Shown here one piece after another: positions 22,895 through 34,760 of a stretch of DNA of 64,000 nt (positions are counted from its first letter, which is position 1; each line of letters opens with the position of its first letter). Under the pieces are notes generated by a model that was not told where the DNA came from, ran no database searches, and worked only from the letters and a program-made list of their open reading frames with translations. The stretch is from Reticulitermes lucifugus (Eukaryota; Arthropoda; Insecta; Blattodea; Rhinotermitidae), in NCBI GenBank assembly GCA_026260175.1, contig JAKCWW010000089.1, positions 24,706 to 88,705 on the forward strand, written 5' to 3'. A program made the translations under genes and the position numbers.

Positions 22895-24351
22895 CTCATA
22901 TTTACATCCGCAGTCCCACTTAGCGCTACAGAGACAAATGCCGAGTGACATAAATTGCAAGCTATAATTAAGTTTATTACGAAGTATGTTCCAAACAAAT
23001 CCCCATACTTGCTGCACACGTATCTCTACACTAAACACATCTCGTCTTGTGATTGTTATGAGGGAATCCACTTTATTTACTTATTTTCCAATTAAATTTT
23101 AAAAATTCACGCCATGGATCGTACTATAAAATTAATTGTCGCTCTGATACTCAAAGATTTACAGCCTTTTATGGAAAGTGCAGATGATTTTACATGTAGA
23201 CATGAAGAAGATGAATCTTATTTCCTTAAGATCATTTTAGTATAACCCTATCTGCAACAGATCTCCGAATCAATCTCTTTTCTTCATATTTTAGAAATAA
23301 TCTTGTGCGGATTTCTTTCTGTCCCATTGTACTATATGTGCTGTCTAAATCATTCTTGGTTTGATCATCATAATATATTTGATGAACAGTAAAAAATATT
23401 GAAAAAGTCGTAACGTAATTTTATGCAGCCTGCTGTTAGTACAATCTCCTTAAGTCGACATGTTATATATATCAACGAGTCTTCATTCTATTAGCCAAAT
23501 ATTTATTTCTATCAGCGTTACTTTCTGTAGAATGCATTGCAGCGGACAATAGGTAAATGTGAACTTCCTCTTCATTTAATATGATTTTATCACGATAAGT
23601 AATACTACAAATGTTTTCACTGACTCTTTGCACAATTCTGTAATAATTAATTAACGAATTAATTAATTTGAAGCCGCGTTTTAACACAACTTGATAAATG
23701 AAGTATCATGACACAAGCCTCACAGAGGTTTTCTTTTAAGCAAGAGAAAAAAGGGGCGCATGGAAGAACATTTAAACAGGGGTTTGTATTAGGAAGAAAT
23801 TCCGTATTTTCCTGGAGTGTATTGTTTCCAAGTTACAAACAAGTAAAAGTTTCGTATAAAAGCAGGGATTGCAATGTGGGGAGAGGCACAGTGGTTTCCT
23901 ACATCTTTCAACTGCAGTTCTGTACTCTTTCTATTTCTTTGTTAAATTTCTCTTTCCTACTTTCCTCAACAAGCTGTTCAATTCTTAACTTTCCTTCTGT
24001 TTTTAGCATATTCGTCTCCTTACTTTTACTATGCTCTGAAGTTAAATTGAATAATTACGAGACATTCAGGTTGCATTTTTAAATATTTTTTACCCAACAA
24101 GATAGAAACCAAATATCCCGTATGACACAATTAAGCTTGTGCATTTAATCGAAGAAAAGGAAAGACAAAATAGAATTTTAGGGTTTAGGAATAGGTAATT
24201 AGCGATGAAGAGATGCCATACAACTGGTATTAAAAGTAAAACCAGCAGACTGTTTGAAAACTCATTTCGTTCAAATTCATGTTTCAAAGTAGTCCTTCTC
24301 TTCCTTGTACTTATACTATCAAACACCAAAATCTCGTATTATGATGATTGT
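22895..24351. other. No gene or recognisable repeat
   Basis: A 124-codon plus frame at 23708-24082 has no domain and ends in a hydrophobic, pyrimidine-derived tail. A 71-codon minus frame lies at 23472-23687. I reject both as genes. Confidence 0.5.
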
Positions 24352-24430
24352 GCGGGATTCAAACCCACAATCCCGGCAAGCGAACGGCCGCAGGCCCACG
24401 CCTTAGACTGTGCGGCCACTGGGCTCGGCC
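24352..24430 (-). mobile_element. SINE family C head only
   Basis: On the minus strand it reads ggccgagcccagtggccgca, cagtctaaggcgtgggcctg, cggccgttcgcttgccggga and ttgtgggtttgaatcccgc. This matches the first 80 bases of the complete copy at 9911-10135. The 3' two thirds are missing. Confidence 0.85.
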
Positions 24431-26099
24431 CAACGTTAATTATATATGTAATAATATCTCACAAATTTGAATGAAATTCAGTGGAAAGCGGGAAGACTGT
24501 CTACACAATGTTGACCAAAGCATTTGTAACTGAAATCGGCAACTTGAAGTGAAACACGTATTGGCCTTTAAATTCAGCGGCAGTTATACGAACCTTCTTT
24601 CTAACATTAAGAGACACTGCATTTTTCCACGTACTTTATTAGTATGCTCCGTACGATTCTTATAGTAAACACCGATTACTTCCCTTAATACACAGTGTTA
24701 CCCGATTGATCATTGTAATGGAGAAGGACCTTTTTTCTGCGAGGTACGCACTGAAGTTTTATATAAAATTCAAATGGCGTGTCAGGCTTCAAAACATTAA
24801 ACCCTTTTCTTTTTCTGAAGAAGGACTCCCATGCATAAAATTCGTGGCCTTTGTATACAAGGTTATAAACGATCTAGACGGCTTCGAATGTGTTCAAGTC
24901 CTGTCCCTGAGAAACACTTCACCCGTCTGTATATTGAAATGGACGTATGAAATTGAATGTTTTCAAAACTGACAGTAAAACTTGTTACCCTCCGTTGTAC
25001 TCTTCCAAGTAGTGTTTCGTTCCTCTACACGAGCCGTCACTTGGAATTCCAAATATCTTTGAGTTTCCAAGATCTAATAACGAATGACACGAGCAGAGAA
25101 CAAACGAAAACTCGTCTGAAAGAGGTAGGGTGGGAGAGGTTAGCAAAAGAGGTGGTAGTGAGGGTGGTGCCTCCTTGTGTTTAAGTCACTTTGACACGTA
25201 TTAATCATTTCCATCCCCTTCTTACTTCTTCCCAACCCTTCTCCTTGTTACTTGTTCTTGTCTTTTCTTACCGCTCTTTTACTTGTTGTGTCTGTTGTTT
25301 TCGTTTCAACTTTAATGTTATTTTCGCTCTTTTCTCTACTCCTTAAAAACATCCATCCTTCTTTCCTCTTTTATAGTAAGAGCTTTCATTAAAAATGTAT
25401 TTCCTAATCTTCCAGTCTTAAGAACTTCGTACAAACAAATGTTACAAAGAAATATAATAATTATAGTAGATACGATAATTAATACTTAAAGTAATTAGGA
25501 AATATACGAATATAGTAAAGGTTTTGGTGGGTTCACTGCTGCTCGTTTAATTATCTCATAAACCTTACGAATTAGGAGAAGACTGTGTGGGTATGAAATG
25601 TTTTTTCTTTGTTCTTTACAATTCTTTTTACAAACAATTTTTGCTGTAGTAAATATTTGGCGAGTTACGTGCATCTTTATCTAGATCTGACGCAGAATCT
25701 CACGGAGGTTTTCATAAAATTGTCCTTTCTTTTTCCGAAGTGTTTCGACAAAGTTCACTTATACTTAACAATTTTATATTTCACGATAACCAATTTAACT
25801 CTTCTGGAGTTTTAAGTCCTGCATATGACGTCGTTTACCAAGTGATATTAATATTTTCATTGAAGTAAATTTAAGTGAATTAATATTTTAATATATGTTT
25901 ACGTATACGAAGGTTGTTTAAAACACATTATTAAATAAAGAGTAGCAGTTTTCGGGGTGTTCAGCACACAGACAGACAGACATAAATTTACACTGCATAA
26001 CGATGCAAACCCGCCTAGAAATGTGTCTCTTTTTAACACGACTTCAGTAGAACTAGTCGAGGAAGTAAGAAGTTAAATACGGTAACTGAGACTTTGTTC
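24431..26099. other. No gene or recognisable repeat
   Basis: An 88-codon plus frame at 24706-24972 and a 75-codon plus frame at 24957-25184 overlap slightly. Neither resembles a known protein. Confidence 0.5.
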
Positions 26100-26560
26100 A
26101 AAGTGTCCATCTCAGAACAAGCTAGACGGTTTTTAGGCGCGTTTGCAAAAATTGCGAAAAGAGACTATTAGCTTCGTCATGTCTGTCTGTTCTTCTGTCC
26201 GTCTGTCCGTCCATCCGCATGGAACAACTCGGCTCCCACTGGACGGATTTTCACGAAATCTGATATTTGGGTATTTTTCGAAAATCTGACGGGACAATCC
26301 AAGTTAAATTAAAATCTGACAAGAACAACGGGAACCTTACATGAAGACCTATGTACTTTTATGATAATACTTCGCTGAATTATTCTTAGAATAAGACATG
26401 AGAATGAGACATGTTTCAGACAAAAGTTGTAGTGAAAATCAAAACACGGATTTTATGTCTAATACCTTTTTCCGATAATCTTGCCGTTTATGAGATATGT
26501 GGAGAAATATCATAGAGCCAGTCAGGTCACACATGACAATATAATACAGCGCATGCACAT
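26100..26560. repeat. Probable dispersed repeat with GTCT/GTCC tract
   Basis: A gtctgtctgt ... gtccgtctgtccgtccatcc tract (26180-26218) is followed by a distinctive block (ggaacaactcggctccc, actggacggattttcacgaa). Similar arrangements occur at DNA transposon remnants in arthropods as I remember them. No inverted ends were found, so the class is unknown. Confidence 0.35.
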
Positions 26561-27769
26561 TGCGTGCTGGTTAACTAAGGCTACAGACACACACTCAGAA
26601 CCTGTAATACAGCTTTTCCAAGGCAACAATGGTTAAGCGAACGCTCCTTAAAGTTACTTTATACGTACATTGCCTCTTTTGTTTGAGTCGTTAATAAATA
26701 TTGCCGATCCGAGACGGAATGTACTGTTACGTTTTTTTCACATCTCTATATGTATACATAAAAAACACTGAAAATTTGTAACAAGTCACAGTTTTACTAT
26801 GGACATTGCGCGCTGTTGCATGTCTTACAGTATATATGTCAGGAAAAATAGGAAATAATGTATAAATATAGCCATGAACATTATTTCAGCTTATCTGACG
26901 CTGACTGCGCAGGGCGATTCTTGCAAGTTTCGTATTTCACGTAGCGCACAGTGGAGCAATAATGACACGTCTTTGCATTAATGCGTAATAACCATGGATT
27001 GAAGTGTGACTGGTCCGGGTTTGTAAATTTATTAGCCTCGTGCGCGGGCAAAACGCGTTTCCTTTATGAATCTGTCAGGTGTCTAGAAGAGATTCAATAT
27101 TGCCCCGTGTCATTTCTTATTTTGCTCCCATGCCATATCAGCCCACCACGTGCTCTCGCTTTGCAGCAGGCATAGGATACGGATCTAAGATTGCATATGG
27201 CGACAGGGTCTAGACAAGAAAGGCCTTGAATGGGGCTCTATTATTATGTTAACTAAATTCATGTAAGAAAATAAGATTTGATTGCGCTACTATTCCTTAG
27301 CTTTTGCTGATTTTGGGAAAGCCTTCAATTAATATAGAGACAACCCTTAATAAAAATTCTTAAAAAGAGTGTTTACTCATTTAATCACTTACACTCATAT
27401 TTAGCCTCTGTTGAAGCACTGTAGTAAGTATGGAGGGTGAAAGAAAAAAATAGGCTGTGTATTAACGAAAGAAGTATAAGTGGAGTATAACCATTCTCAC
27501 ACGTTCTGTTACGTAACTAAACAACTAAGTCTGGTTTTAGAAGCAGACGTTCCTATCTGAGTAGACATGAGTCTGAGGCAGTCAGCCTTTTCTTCTCCTT
27601 TAGATCCATTCTAATATTATTCTACCATCTCCTTCGGTCTTCAAAGTGACCGTTTCTAAAAAAATTCTTAAATAATTTGTATGCATTTCCATATCTAAAC
27701 TCGAAATACACATGACCCTACCCAGCATATTTTAGTCTCACAGGTATTAGCGGGCATGTCATTTGAACT
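26561..27769. other. No gene or recognisable repeat
   Basis: A 64-codon frame at 26981-27175 only. Nothing supportable. Confidence 0.5.
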
Positions 27770-27914
27770 GTTAACCCTTTAAAGACGAAACGTGTCTGTT
27801 TTATACAAGCACACAGTGTGTAACGCGCAGTAAACACTCCTACCTCGGTTATACAAACCCAACTTCTTAATGTTGTATAAGGCAAATTTTCGCTTTTTGT
27901 TCTGAGATCCGTAC
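27770..27914 (-). repeat. Unclassified dispersed repeat X, copy 1
   Basis: On the minus strand: tacggatctcagaac, tttgccttatacaacat, gtataaccgaggtaggagtg, tttactgcgcgttacac, cgtttcgtctttaaagggtt. The same blocks in the same order occur at 36810-36951 and 39599-39716. One frame (64-89 codons, minus) runs through it with the pattern LYNRGRSVYCAL-T-CLYKTDTF. A similar peptide is familiar to me from repeats in insect genomes, so it may be a decayed element frame. Confidence 0.6.
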
Positions 27915-29675
27915 AAAAAGCACAAACGCAGTGTGAGTAGACCTCTCTGTCTGCACCTTGTGGACAACGACAATATGAAGTTCGCATAAATCTATTTTAA
28001 GAGAGTTAGGAGAATATAATTACTATTCGGTGTAATAAGTGGTTGTTCTTATGCCTATTACTTAACGACGCTCTCAGTAACTCAGATATGTAATCGAATG
28101 TTTGGATGCCAGTCAATAATTAATTGAATATAATATGAAAGGAAGCAAGCGTGGCTTATTTTAATAAACTATTCAGGTGTTTCCTTGGGGATTCTGACGA
28201 AAACTGAGAAATAAGTCGTTTGATGGCCCGGATAAATTTCTAAAGGGATTGGTTTCAAACACAAGTCAGAAGCCACCGCTTGAGCCTGCTTGATCCGACC
28301 AGTGAACTAAAAAGTGGATTGAACACAGTTTTATTGAGACAATAAATTACTGCCGCAAAAATTGTAAAGAAATGCCAAAGAACAATGCCAAGAATTTGTA
28401 GGCAGTAATGTAGGTCTTAATACAGGAGGATTCAGGATTATTATTTGTACGAAGGAAAGATAATTCGAACTTTTTTTTTGGAAATGCCACCGGTCAACTT
28501 GACACAACCCAGTGTTAGAAGTAGTAGAAGTGGAGAAAAGGAGGAAAATGAGGAGTGAATAGTTTAGAAAAACTGAAATAAGCAACATCTTCGAGGTAAT
28601 CTTTATGACAATTTTTCCAGGAAATAATATTCGAATGAAGGTTGAAAAAATAACACGCACTCACCAGTGGAGTTTTCATATCTGATATTGCTAGCCACTC
28701 GAAACACCGAAAGACTGAAATATGAAAATCGTCACACTACACATGATTGGAGAGGGAAAAATTATACATCACATTTACTTCAAACAAGTAACTCTTATTT
28801 TTAGGGTGCTGAATTAGAAAGTGTGTGCGTTGTGGGAGCAACATAACAAATTAAATTACAGGAAGTTAAAAATTAACAAATACGTGCATTTGAATATTAA
28901 AGACTATAAAAGAAAAGATGAGAATATATAACTAAGAAAATTCGAGGAGAAACAAACACAGATTTTCAAATTGATGTAATTTTTCGTTATTGGAATTATT
29001 TTTGCAGCCATTTTTCCCTTTCTTTCCTATCACTTTTATACTTGTGCCGGAAATGTAAGGTTATGTTCCTTTGTACTCAGTACTCAGTATGTACTGTAGG
29101 ACATAATATATTTTTTTAACCGACCCCTTATGAATGAAAGAATTGGATGGGGTCTTTTTATCAATCTGCATAGCAGCCAACTACATATTGTTCTTTTCTC
29201 ACTTTTAAGGCTCAAGTATATTTTGGTATTCCTTGTACAGTGTTCTAATAGGCATACATTAATATTTAATTCTTGGTTTAGAACGACGTCCTTATGCAGC
29301 CTACAAAGCGGAGTATTGTGACAATTTTATTAGTTCTTAATGGCGAAGCGTCTAGGCCTATAGGCAATAGTTAATTACGAATAGAAAATATTACAATATT
29401 AGAGTCCGTTACAAGCCAGTTGCGAGGAGACGAATTGCAGAATATTGGTGGGAAATTCTGCTGGAAAGCAACCATTTAGGAAACCATGAACCAATCTAAA
29501 CATCTTAGGAAGAATATTTATCAAGTGTCCACTGGTTTCATTTGGTCAAAATTGGGTTGTTATTATTGAAGACTTATTTAGTCTATTAAAACTTTTATTT
29601 ATAAGAAAAAGAAATATGACAAACAGACATAATTTTAAAAGGGATAAAAAAAAATTTTCTCTCATATACCTCTAT
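27915..29675. other. No gene or recognisable repeat
   Basis: A 109-codon minus frame at 28331-28660 is Ser/Leu-rich and has no domain. Nothing supportable. Confidence 0.5.
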
Positions 29676-29782
29676 TTTGTGCTGAAATTAAGAATGCATG
29701 GTCTATACATAACTCCCCCACATATCTTCAGGGCATAGTGGTTAGTTAAATGTGGGGACAAAGCTGTCCTTACGCTTTAGGT
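29676..29782 (+). mobile_element. SINE family A 3' fragment
   Basis: tgctgaaattaagaatgc, ctatacataactccccca, catatcttcagggcatag, ggggacaaagctgtcctta: the last third of family A, with an extra ttagttaaat block before the end. The 5' part is absent. Confidence 0.6.
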
Positions 29783-30284
29783 ATGACGAATAAATTTAAG
29801 AGTCCAGTATGGCCTATTTCTGAATATTTTTAATCCCTACACGCGATTGTCGGCTATGAATGTGGAAAAGGAATTAGAGAATTCCCTCCTCTTAAAGCAA
29901 AAAGTTACATTTATTATGTGTATTTTTATACTTTAATAAATGTCGGTGATTCACCGAAGTTAAGCGTTATTTTGTGAATGCATGGTGTGTTGTAATGCCC
30001 AATCGCGATTCTCGTTTATCAAACCTCGACTGCAGGGAGCGTCATATTCGCTTGGGCGCACCGATCACTCTTACGTAGCGACACCATTTGTCTTTTTCTC
30101 TGACTTTACTATACTCGTTATTTGGATGAAAGATTTAGAAGCTCTTGTTTAAAAACTTATGAAAAAGCCAAACGTGATCTAAAGTTACCTCTCAACCTAC
30201 TTAAGTGACTTTTGTGATGTCCCTCTGTCAACTTATAAAATTCGAATGCTTGTTACTTTACTGCTGCTGTCACTACTTCTATCC
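29783..30284. other. No gene or recognisable repeat
   Basis: A mildly CpG-rich patch near 30000-30080 (caatcgcgattctcg, cttgggcgcaccgatc) is the only compositional feature. Confidence 0.5.
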
Positions 30285-30352
30285 CTGCTGCTGCTACTAC
30301 TACTACTACTACTACTACTATTACTACTACTACTGCTACTGCTACTGCTACA
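30285..30352. repeat. CTG/CTA trinucleotide microsatellite
   Basis: About 22 units, starting with CTG, then a long CTA run with one TTA, then alternating CTA and CTG. It is the source of the Tyr-rich 92-codon frame at 30205-30483. Confidence 0.95.
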
Positions 30353-31304
30353 GTAAATATGTAGTAAAAATTTTGTTTTATACTAAAATGTTCTTCACGT
30401 CAGTCATACCAAGAAGTGCACGATCAACCTATTACATTTCAAATAATTTACTTATCGCCATATTCTTCGTTCGGATTTCTTAGGATTAAGGAATTCCTTG
30501 CACAAAGGATTTCGAATTCTACACCAGTGCATCTGTGAGATCCAGAAATATTCTTCCATCTTATTTACGTTTTGAATGCTTCATATCTTGTATTCGGTAT
30601 GTGCTGCTTCGAATATTGGGTAGGACAGCAGTGACAAGCCTGGATGAGAATTTTTGTGGTTTGCTGGGTTTCTCCACGCAAGATTTGAGATATTACCTTT
30701 AAGTAAAGAACACCTGTTTCTGCGCATATCCTTTCCAACTCATTATTTGCAGCCTTCTAATATTTCAACGCTATATACTTTTCGATTTAATGTCAGCGGA
30801 GTATTTAAATGAAATAGAAAAAAATATTAAGTCCTCGGAATTAGTTTAAATATCCAGAATGAAAATCCGTATATTTCCATGGGGCAATAAGTTTAATGTC
30901 ATTGGACCTTAGGTTACAATGTCGTGATTTTTACGTGATGCATTTTTAAAATACGTAGCTCGCTCGAACTGAATCTCGTACTTTATTGCACTGCTTTCGG
31001 ACACTGTGCTACAAGCATTCCGACAGAACTTGCTGATAAATTTTCTTTGTTCTGTACAGAAGACTTCCTTAAACGTTTATGAATAACGTATATGTCTTAA
31101 AGGTAATGCAGATGCAGATACTATTTAAAGACAAGTAGACCGTAGTCCAAACCATAAACCACTTATGAGAAACCAGAAAAAAGAAAAGAAACAAGAAGAG
31201 AAAAATAAAGACGGGGCCAAAATGAAAAGAGAGGGGGGAGAAGTATTTTGGAAGGACCTGGGATAATATTTAAGAGGGGAAATAAAAAGAAGCAATATAA
31301 AGGC
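30353..31304. other. No gene or recognisable repeat
   Basis: Nothing supportable. A purine-rich stretch near 31165-31300 adjoins the SINE that follows. Confidence 0.5.
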
Positions 31305-31588
31305 AAAGTAAACGTAAATTTTTTCTTTTACACGCCACAAAGACATAAACGGGGAGTGGGCCTATACCTCCGCTCATTCATAACCTTGGCACTAGATGGT
31401 GTTATCAGCTTCACACCCCGGCCACTTTACTCCTTGAGAAACGTCCATCCTTAACCATTGAATGTGAGGCTCGCTGGTCCTCACAACGGGGGTGAACGTT
31501 GTAAATAAGTGAAAAATCTCTGTCCTGCCTGGAACTGAACCTGGATTTCTTCGTTGCCCAGCCCGAGCTAGTCACTGTACCGAGTGCT
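31305..31588 (-). mobile_element. SINE family A, near full length
   Basis: The minus-strand head tagctcgggctgggcaacga is followed by ccaggttcagttccagg (B box), then ccattcaatggttaagg, aaagtggccggggtg, aacaccatctagtgcc, gaatgagcgg and an A-rich end. Divergence is moderate. The A box is partly eroded and an insertion sits in the middle of the body. Confidence 0.8.
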
Positions 31589-32249
31589 CTTTATATGTTA
31601 GGAAAGTAGATGGAGCAACAGAGAAAACATTAATACGGACGCCTAGAAATGTACACTCTAGTATAATTGGACTTGGGAAAACACTCAAATACAAAGGGTA
31701 GGTGGGTTTTATCCCTGTGATATTAGACAGGAAATGACGTCATTACGATTCAGTGCCTTGCACCCACCTGTTATGTATCATGACATAATAGAGGGAGGCG
31801 CACCCCCTGTTGAGACCTCTCTGAGCACTGAATAGGGCTGCATGGTGTTTCCTACCGATCGCAAGGAACGCAGTACAAATCGATGTTAAGGGACAGACAG
31901 TGCGTCAGTCCGCGTGTTCGAATCACGGCAGTATAATTACGTATTCCTAAGAACTGTGAGGAAATTAGGATCGCATATGAATTGAAAGTTTTGGAAAACT
32001 AGAATATTCAAGTCAGTCTATACTGCCCAAGTTTAGATTTATTTTGTTTCAGAAGTAAAGTGAAATTTCTTATGTAGTTGTCAGCTCGTACACAAAATAT
32101 CTGTACTTTCCTTTGTGTCAACTGTGATGAAACGTGGAAAAAGAATATTTATTTTTGTGTGATATTTCCAGGAATAATTTTATTATAGAGAACGAAAGTA
32201 TCACAATCATTCAAAATACAGCGACAAGGTTATGGGAGAAAACTAAATA
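31589..32249. other. No gene; one isolated B-box-like site
   Basis: cgtgttcgaatcacgg at about 31914-31929 looks like a tRNA T-arm or SINE B box, but no matching A box or acceptor stem is found at tRNA spacing. Left unassigned. Confidence 0.4.
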
Positions 32250-32300
32250 TGGAGACTTTATTTCCTTTCCACCTTGCGGAAACGTCGGTAACAAATTCTC
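32250..32300 (+). repeat. GGAAACGTCGGTAAC motif next to the minisatellite
   Basis: ttgcggaaacgtcggtaac resembles ccgaaacgtcggtaaac in both arms of the palindrome at 51263-51523, and the following bases (ctgcgcg versus cgccgcg) are also similar. I infer a decayed end of the same element family, ending 26 bases before the 37-base array starts. Confidence 0.4.
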
Positions 32301-32326
32301 AACCAAAGCTGCGCGACATCGAGATC

Positions 32327-32733
32327 GAAGACCTCACCTGCACTGTCTAATCAGTCTGATATTGAAGACCTCACTTGCACTGTCTAATCAATCTGATATT
32401 AAAGACCTCACTTGCACTGTCTAATCAGTCTGATATTGAAGACCTCACCTGCACTGTCTAATCATTCTGATATCGAAGACCTCACATACACTCTCTAATA
32501 AGTCTGATATTCAAGACCTCACTTACACTGTCTAAAGAGTCTGATATCGAAGACCACAAATGCACTGTCTAATCAGTCTCTTATCGAAGACCTCACCTGC
32601 ACTGTCTAATCATTCTGATATCGAAGACCTCACCTGTATTGTCTAATCAGTCTGATATCGAAGACCTCGCCTGTATTGTCTAATCAGTCTGATATCGAAA
32701 ACCTCACCTGCATTGTCTAATCAGTCTGATATT
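32327..32733. repeat. Minisatellite, eleven 37-base units
   Basis: The unit runs gaagacctcacctgcactg then tctaatcagtctgatatc. Eleven consecutive units occupy exactly 407 bases with no length variation between units, only substitutions. Units 9 and 10 share tgtatt in place of tgcact, showing local spread of variants. Since 37 is not a multiple of three, it is not a coding repeat. There are no spacers, so it is not a CRISPR array. Confidence 0.97.
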
Positions 32734-33419
32734 CGTACTTTGCAATATTTCGACGTCACATGCAACTCGAATTTTATTTTTCAGTTCGAGATTTTTAAAC
32801 TTGCTCGTTTTACTCGGGTCCTTTGAATTATCTCCAAAAGATAAAATTCTGTGGAGTGAAGTCCCTGTATCTAATGGGGAAGCGGGTAGATAGGGGCACC
32901 TTATACGGCTCCTCTTTCAAGTTCTATCCCAGACAAGCTACGTTACATAAGGCTGTCACATATAGAATCAAATTTGCGTCATCTTTTAACAAAAATGTGT
33001 TTCCAAACTTGTGGCGAAGCTGCGATATCAATCAAAGTTTCCACATGTGGAAGGATAGCATTGGTATAACAGTTAGTTTGACGAATTATTAGATCTCGTA
33101 AACACAACACATTCGTCTTTGCACTATCACTATCTACTTGTGGTGAAGTAAGGATTTTATAAGTTACAGGTTTTCACATTGTCTTACATATCGTGGTAGA
33201 TGAAATACATTTATCGGAAAGAGAATAATTTCTTCATAAATATTTTTCTTCTGCCACAGAATTATAAAATGAAGAATTAAATTTTGTCCAGTAATCATAA
33301 TTATATTTTATTGCATTGACTTCATAAACCGCGTAAGGAGAAATTACCCTTACTTCGAATTTAGATTAATATAGGTCTATGTGTTCTACTTAAATGTCTA
33401 ATGGATTAATGACTGGAGT
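32734..33419. other. No gene or recognisable repeat
   Basis: An 89-codon plus frame at 32823-33092 has no known domain. Confidence 0.5.
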
Positions 33420-33432
33420 AAATGCAAAGTTA

Positions 33433-33709
33433 AGGCCGTACCACGGCTCAGGCGGTTAGTCGCCGGCCTCTCATCGTGGAGGCACAGGTTCGATCCCGGG
33501 TCAGTCCACGTGGGATTTGTGGTGGACAAAGTGGCACTGGGACAGGTTTTTGCCCGAGTACTTCGGTTTTCCCCTGTCAGTTTCATTCCACCATTGCTCC
33601 ATTACACGCAAAAATAAAAAAAATAATCATCTTCATCACAGGGTTCCACAATAAGCCTCAAGGCTGCGGTGCGTCCGTAGCATCTGCTGCGGGGCCCTTC
33701 ACCAAAAAA
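33433..33709 (+). mobile_element. SINE family B, full length, with imperfect target duplication
   Basis: Head gccgtaccacggctcaggcg, B box caggttcgatcccgg, then the complete family B body and the end gctgcggggcccttcacc plus seven As. The flanks aaatgcaaagtta (33420-33432) and aaacgcaaagata (33708-33720) agree at 11 of 13 positions and fit an aged target duplication. The 116-codon plus frame here is the SINE translated, sharing residues with the frame at 11498. Confidence 0.92.
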
Positions 33710-33720
33710 ACGCAAAGATA

Positions 33721-34559
33721 TCTACCTGGACTGATTTCAGCTAAGTGCACTCCTTACACCCGTCAACGTACTGCTCCTTTTATTTTCAATACGCATATTA
33801 ATTTCTTAATGGTCACTGCTTCCTAATTGGAGAAGAAAATAAACAATCTCTTGTAGGCTAGCATATGCACAGTCACACACTTTTTAACAGCATACGAATA
33901 TACGACAATGAACGTCCTTCCAGTAGTAATTGACCTTTTTTTCTATAGGAGAAATTCTGGCTTGAAATCTCAATCCTGAAATAGGCTACATTGAGTTACA
34001 TACTTGTAATTCGTGATTGTTTCCCGCTCCTCCACTAAAATTCTGGATTATTATTTCAAAGTAGACCACGACCACTTTCTTCCCTGTGCTTACAAGTAAT
34101 AATTTAAAATAATTTTCCATTTGGCTGTGTACTGATGAGGCATGCAGTTAAAGCAGCAATTTTAAATGAATGTGGGTTAAACAAGGAACCTATCTGAGTG
34201 TCTGTCACCAGACCGATCAGTCTGTCATTCAGTCACTCAGAGAGCCACACAGTCATACAATCACGCATTAGGCTCTTGTTTCTCTTGTTCGGTGGTGTTT
34301 TAAGCAAAAATGCAACAAATTTCTACTCAAGTTCACGTTCATTCTGTGGTTTAACGGGCCGAAATGGTCAGTGCCTTTCCACGTTTCTGGCTGGGGACCG
34401 AAACAGACTCAGTTTACGAAACATTGTCTACCTTTTTTACATTTTACTTTTTTCCTTGGAAAGTTAAGCGATAAACAATGCCCAAAGGCTAAGTACACCT
34501 AAAGGACGATTTATGATATTAAGTACCGACAGACTGTGTTGTTTATCCAGTTCACCTAA
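33721..34559. other. No gene or recognisable repeat
   Basis: An 89-codon frame at 34198-34467 is unremarkable. Nothing supportable. Confidence 0.5.
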
Positions 34560-34760
34560 TGCAATTAGGACAGTAAAATATAGGAGACTACAGTGGTTTG
34601 AACTTACGGATAAGACGGGGGTGACGAAATGTTCGTGGGTAAATGGCTAACGAAAGAGAAACTTAGAGGACTGGAAAGGAGACGGGAGGATAATATTAAG
34701 AAATATTTAAAGGAATTACGTTTTGGGGATTGGGGGGGGGGGCGTGAAGGTGGCTGGTTA
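34560..34760 (+). mobile_element. LINE 3' coding end, decayed
   Basis: Interrupted frames give TVKYRRLQWFELTDKTGV near 34571-34624 (compare RRLRWFGHVVRM) and LERRREDNIKKYLKELRFGDW near 34665-34730 (compare GRPRRRWEDNIKMDLREIGWEDVDW). This is the same lineage as 5.0, 51.5 and 55.6 kb. It contains stops and shifts and has a G11 run at 34732-34742. Confidence 0.65.

Noticed and set aside
30205-30483. 92-codon frame with a polytyrosine run
   Set aside because: Produced by the CTA/CTG microsatellite.
31905-31935. Possible tRNA gene at cgtgttcgaatcacgg
   Set aside because: Only a T-arm-like block; no D-arm, anticodon arm or acceptor pairing at the right spacing.
32327-32733. Regular 37-base repeats considered as a CRISPR array
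   Set aside because: The units abut with no unique spacers, and the window is eukaryotic.
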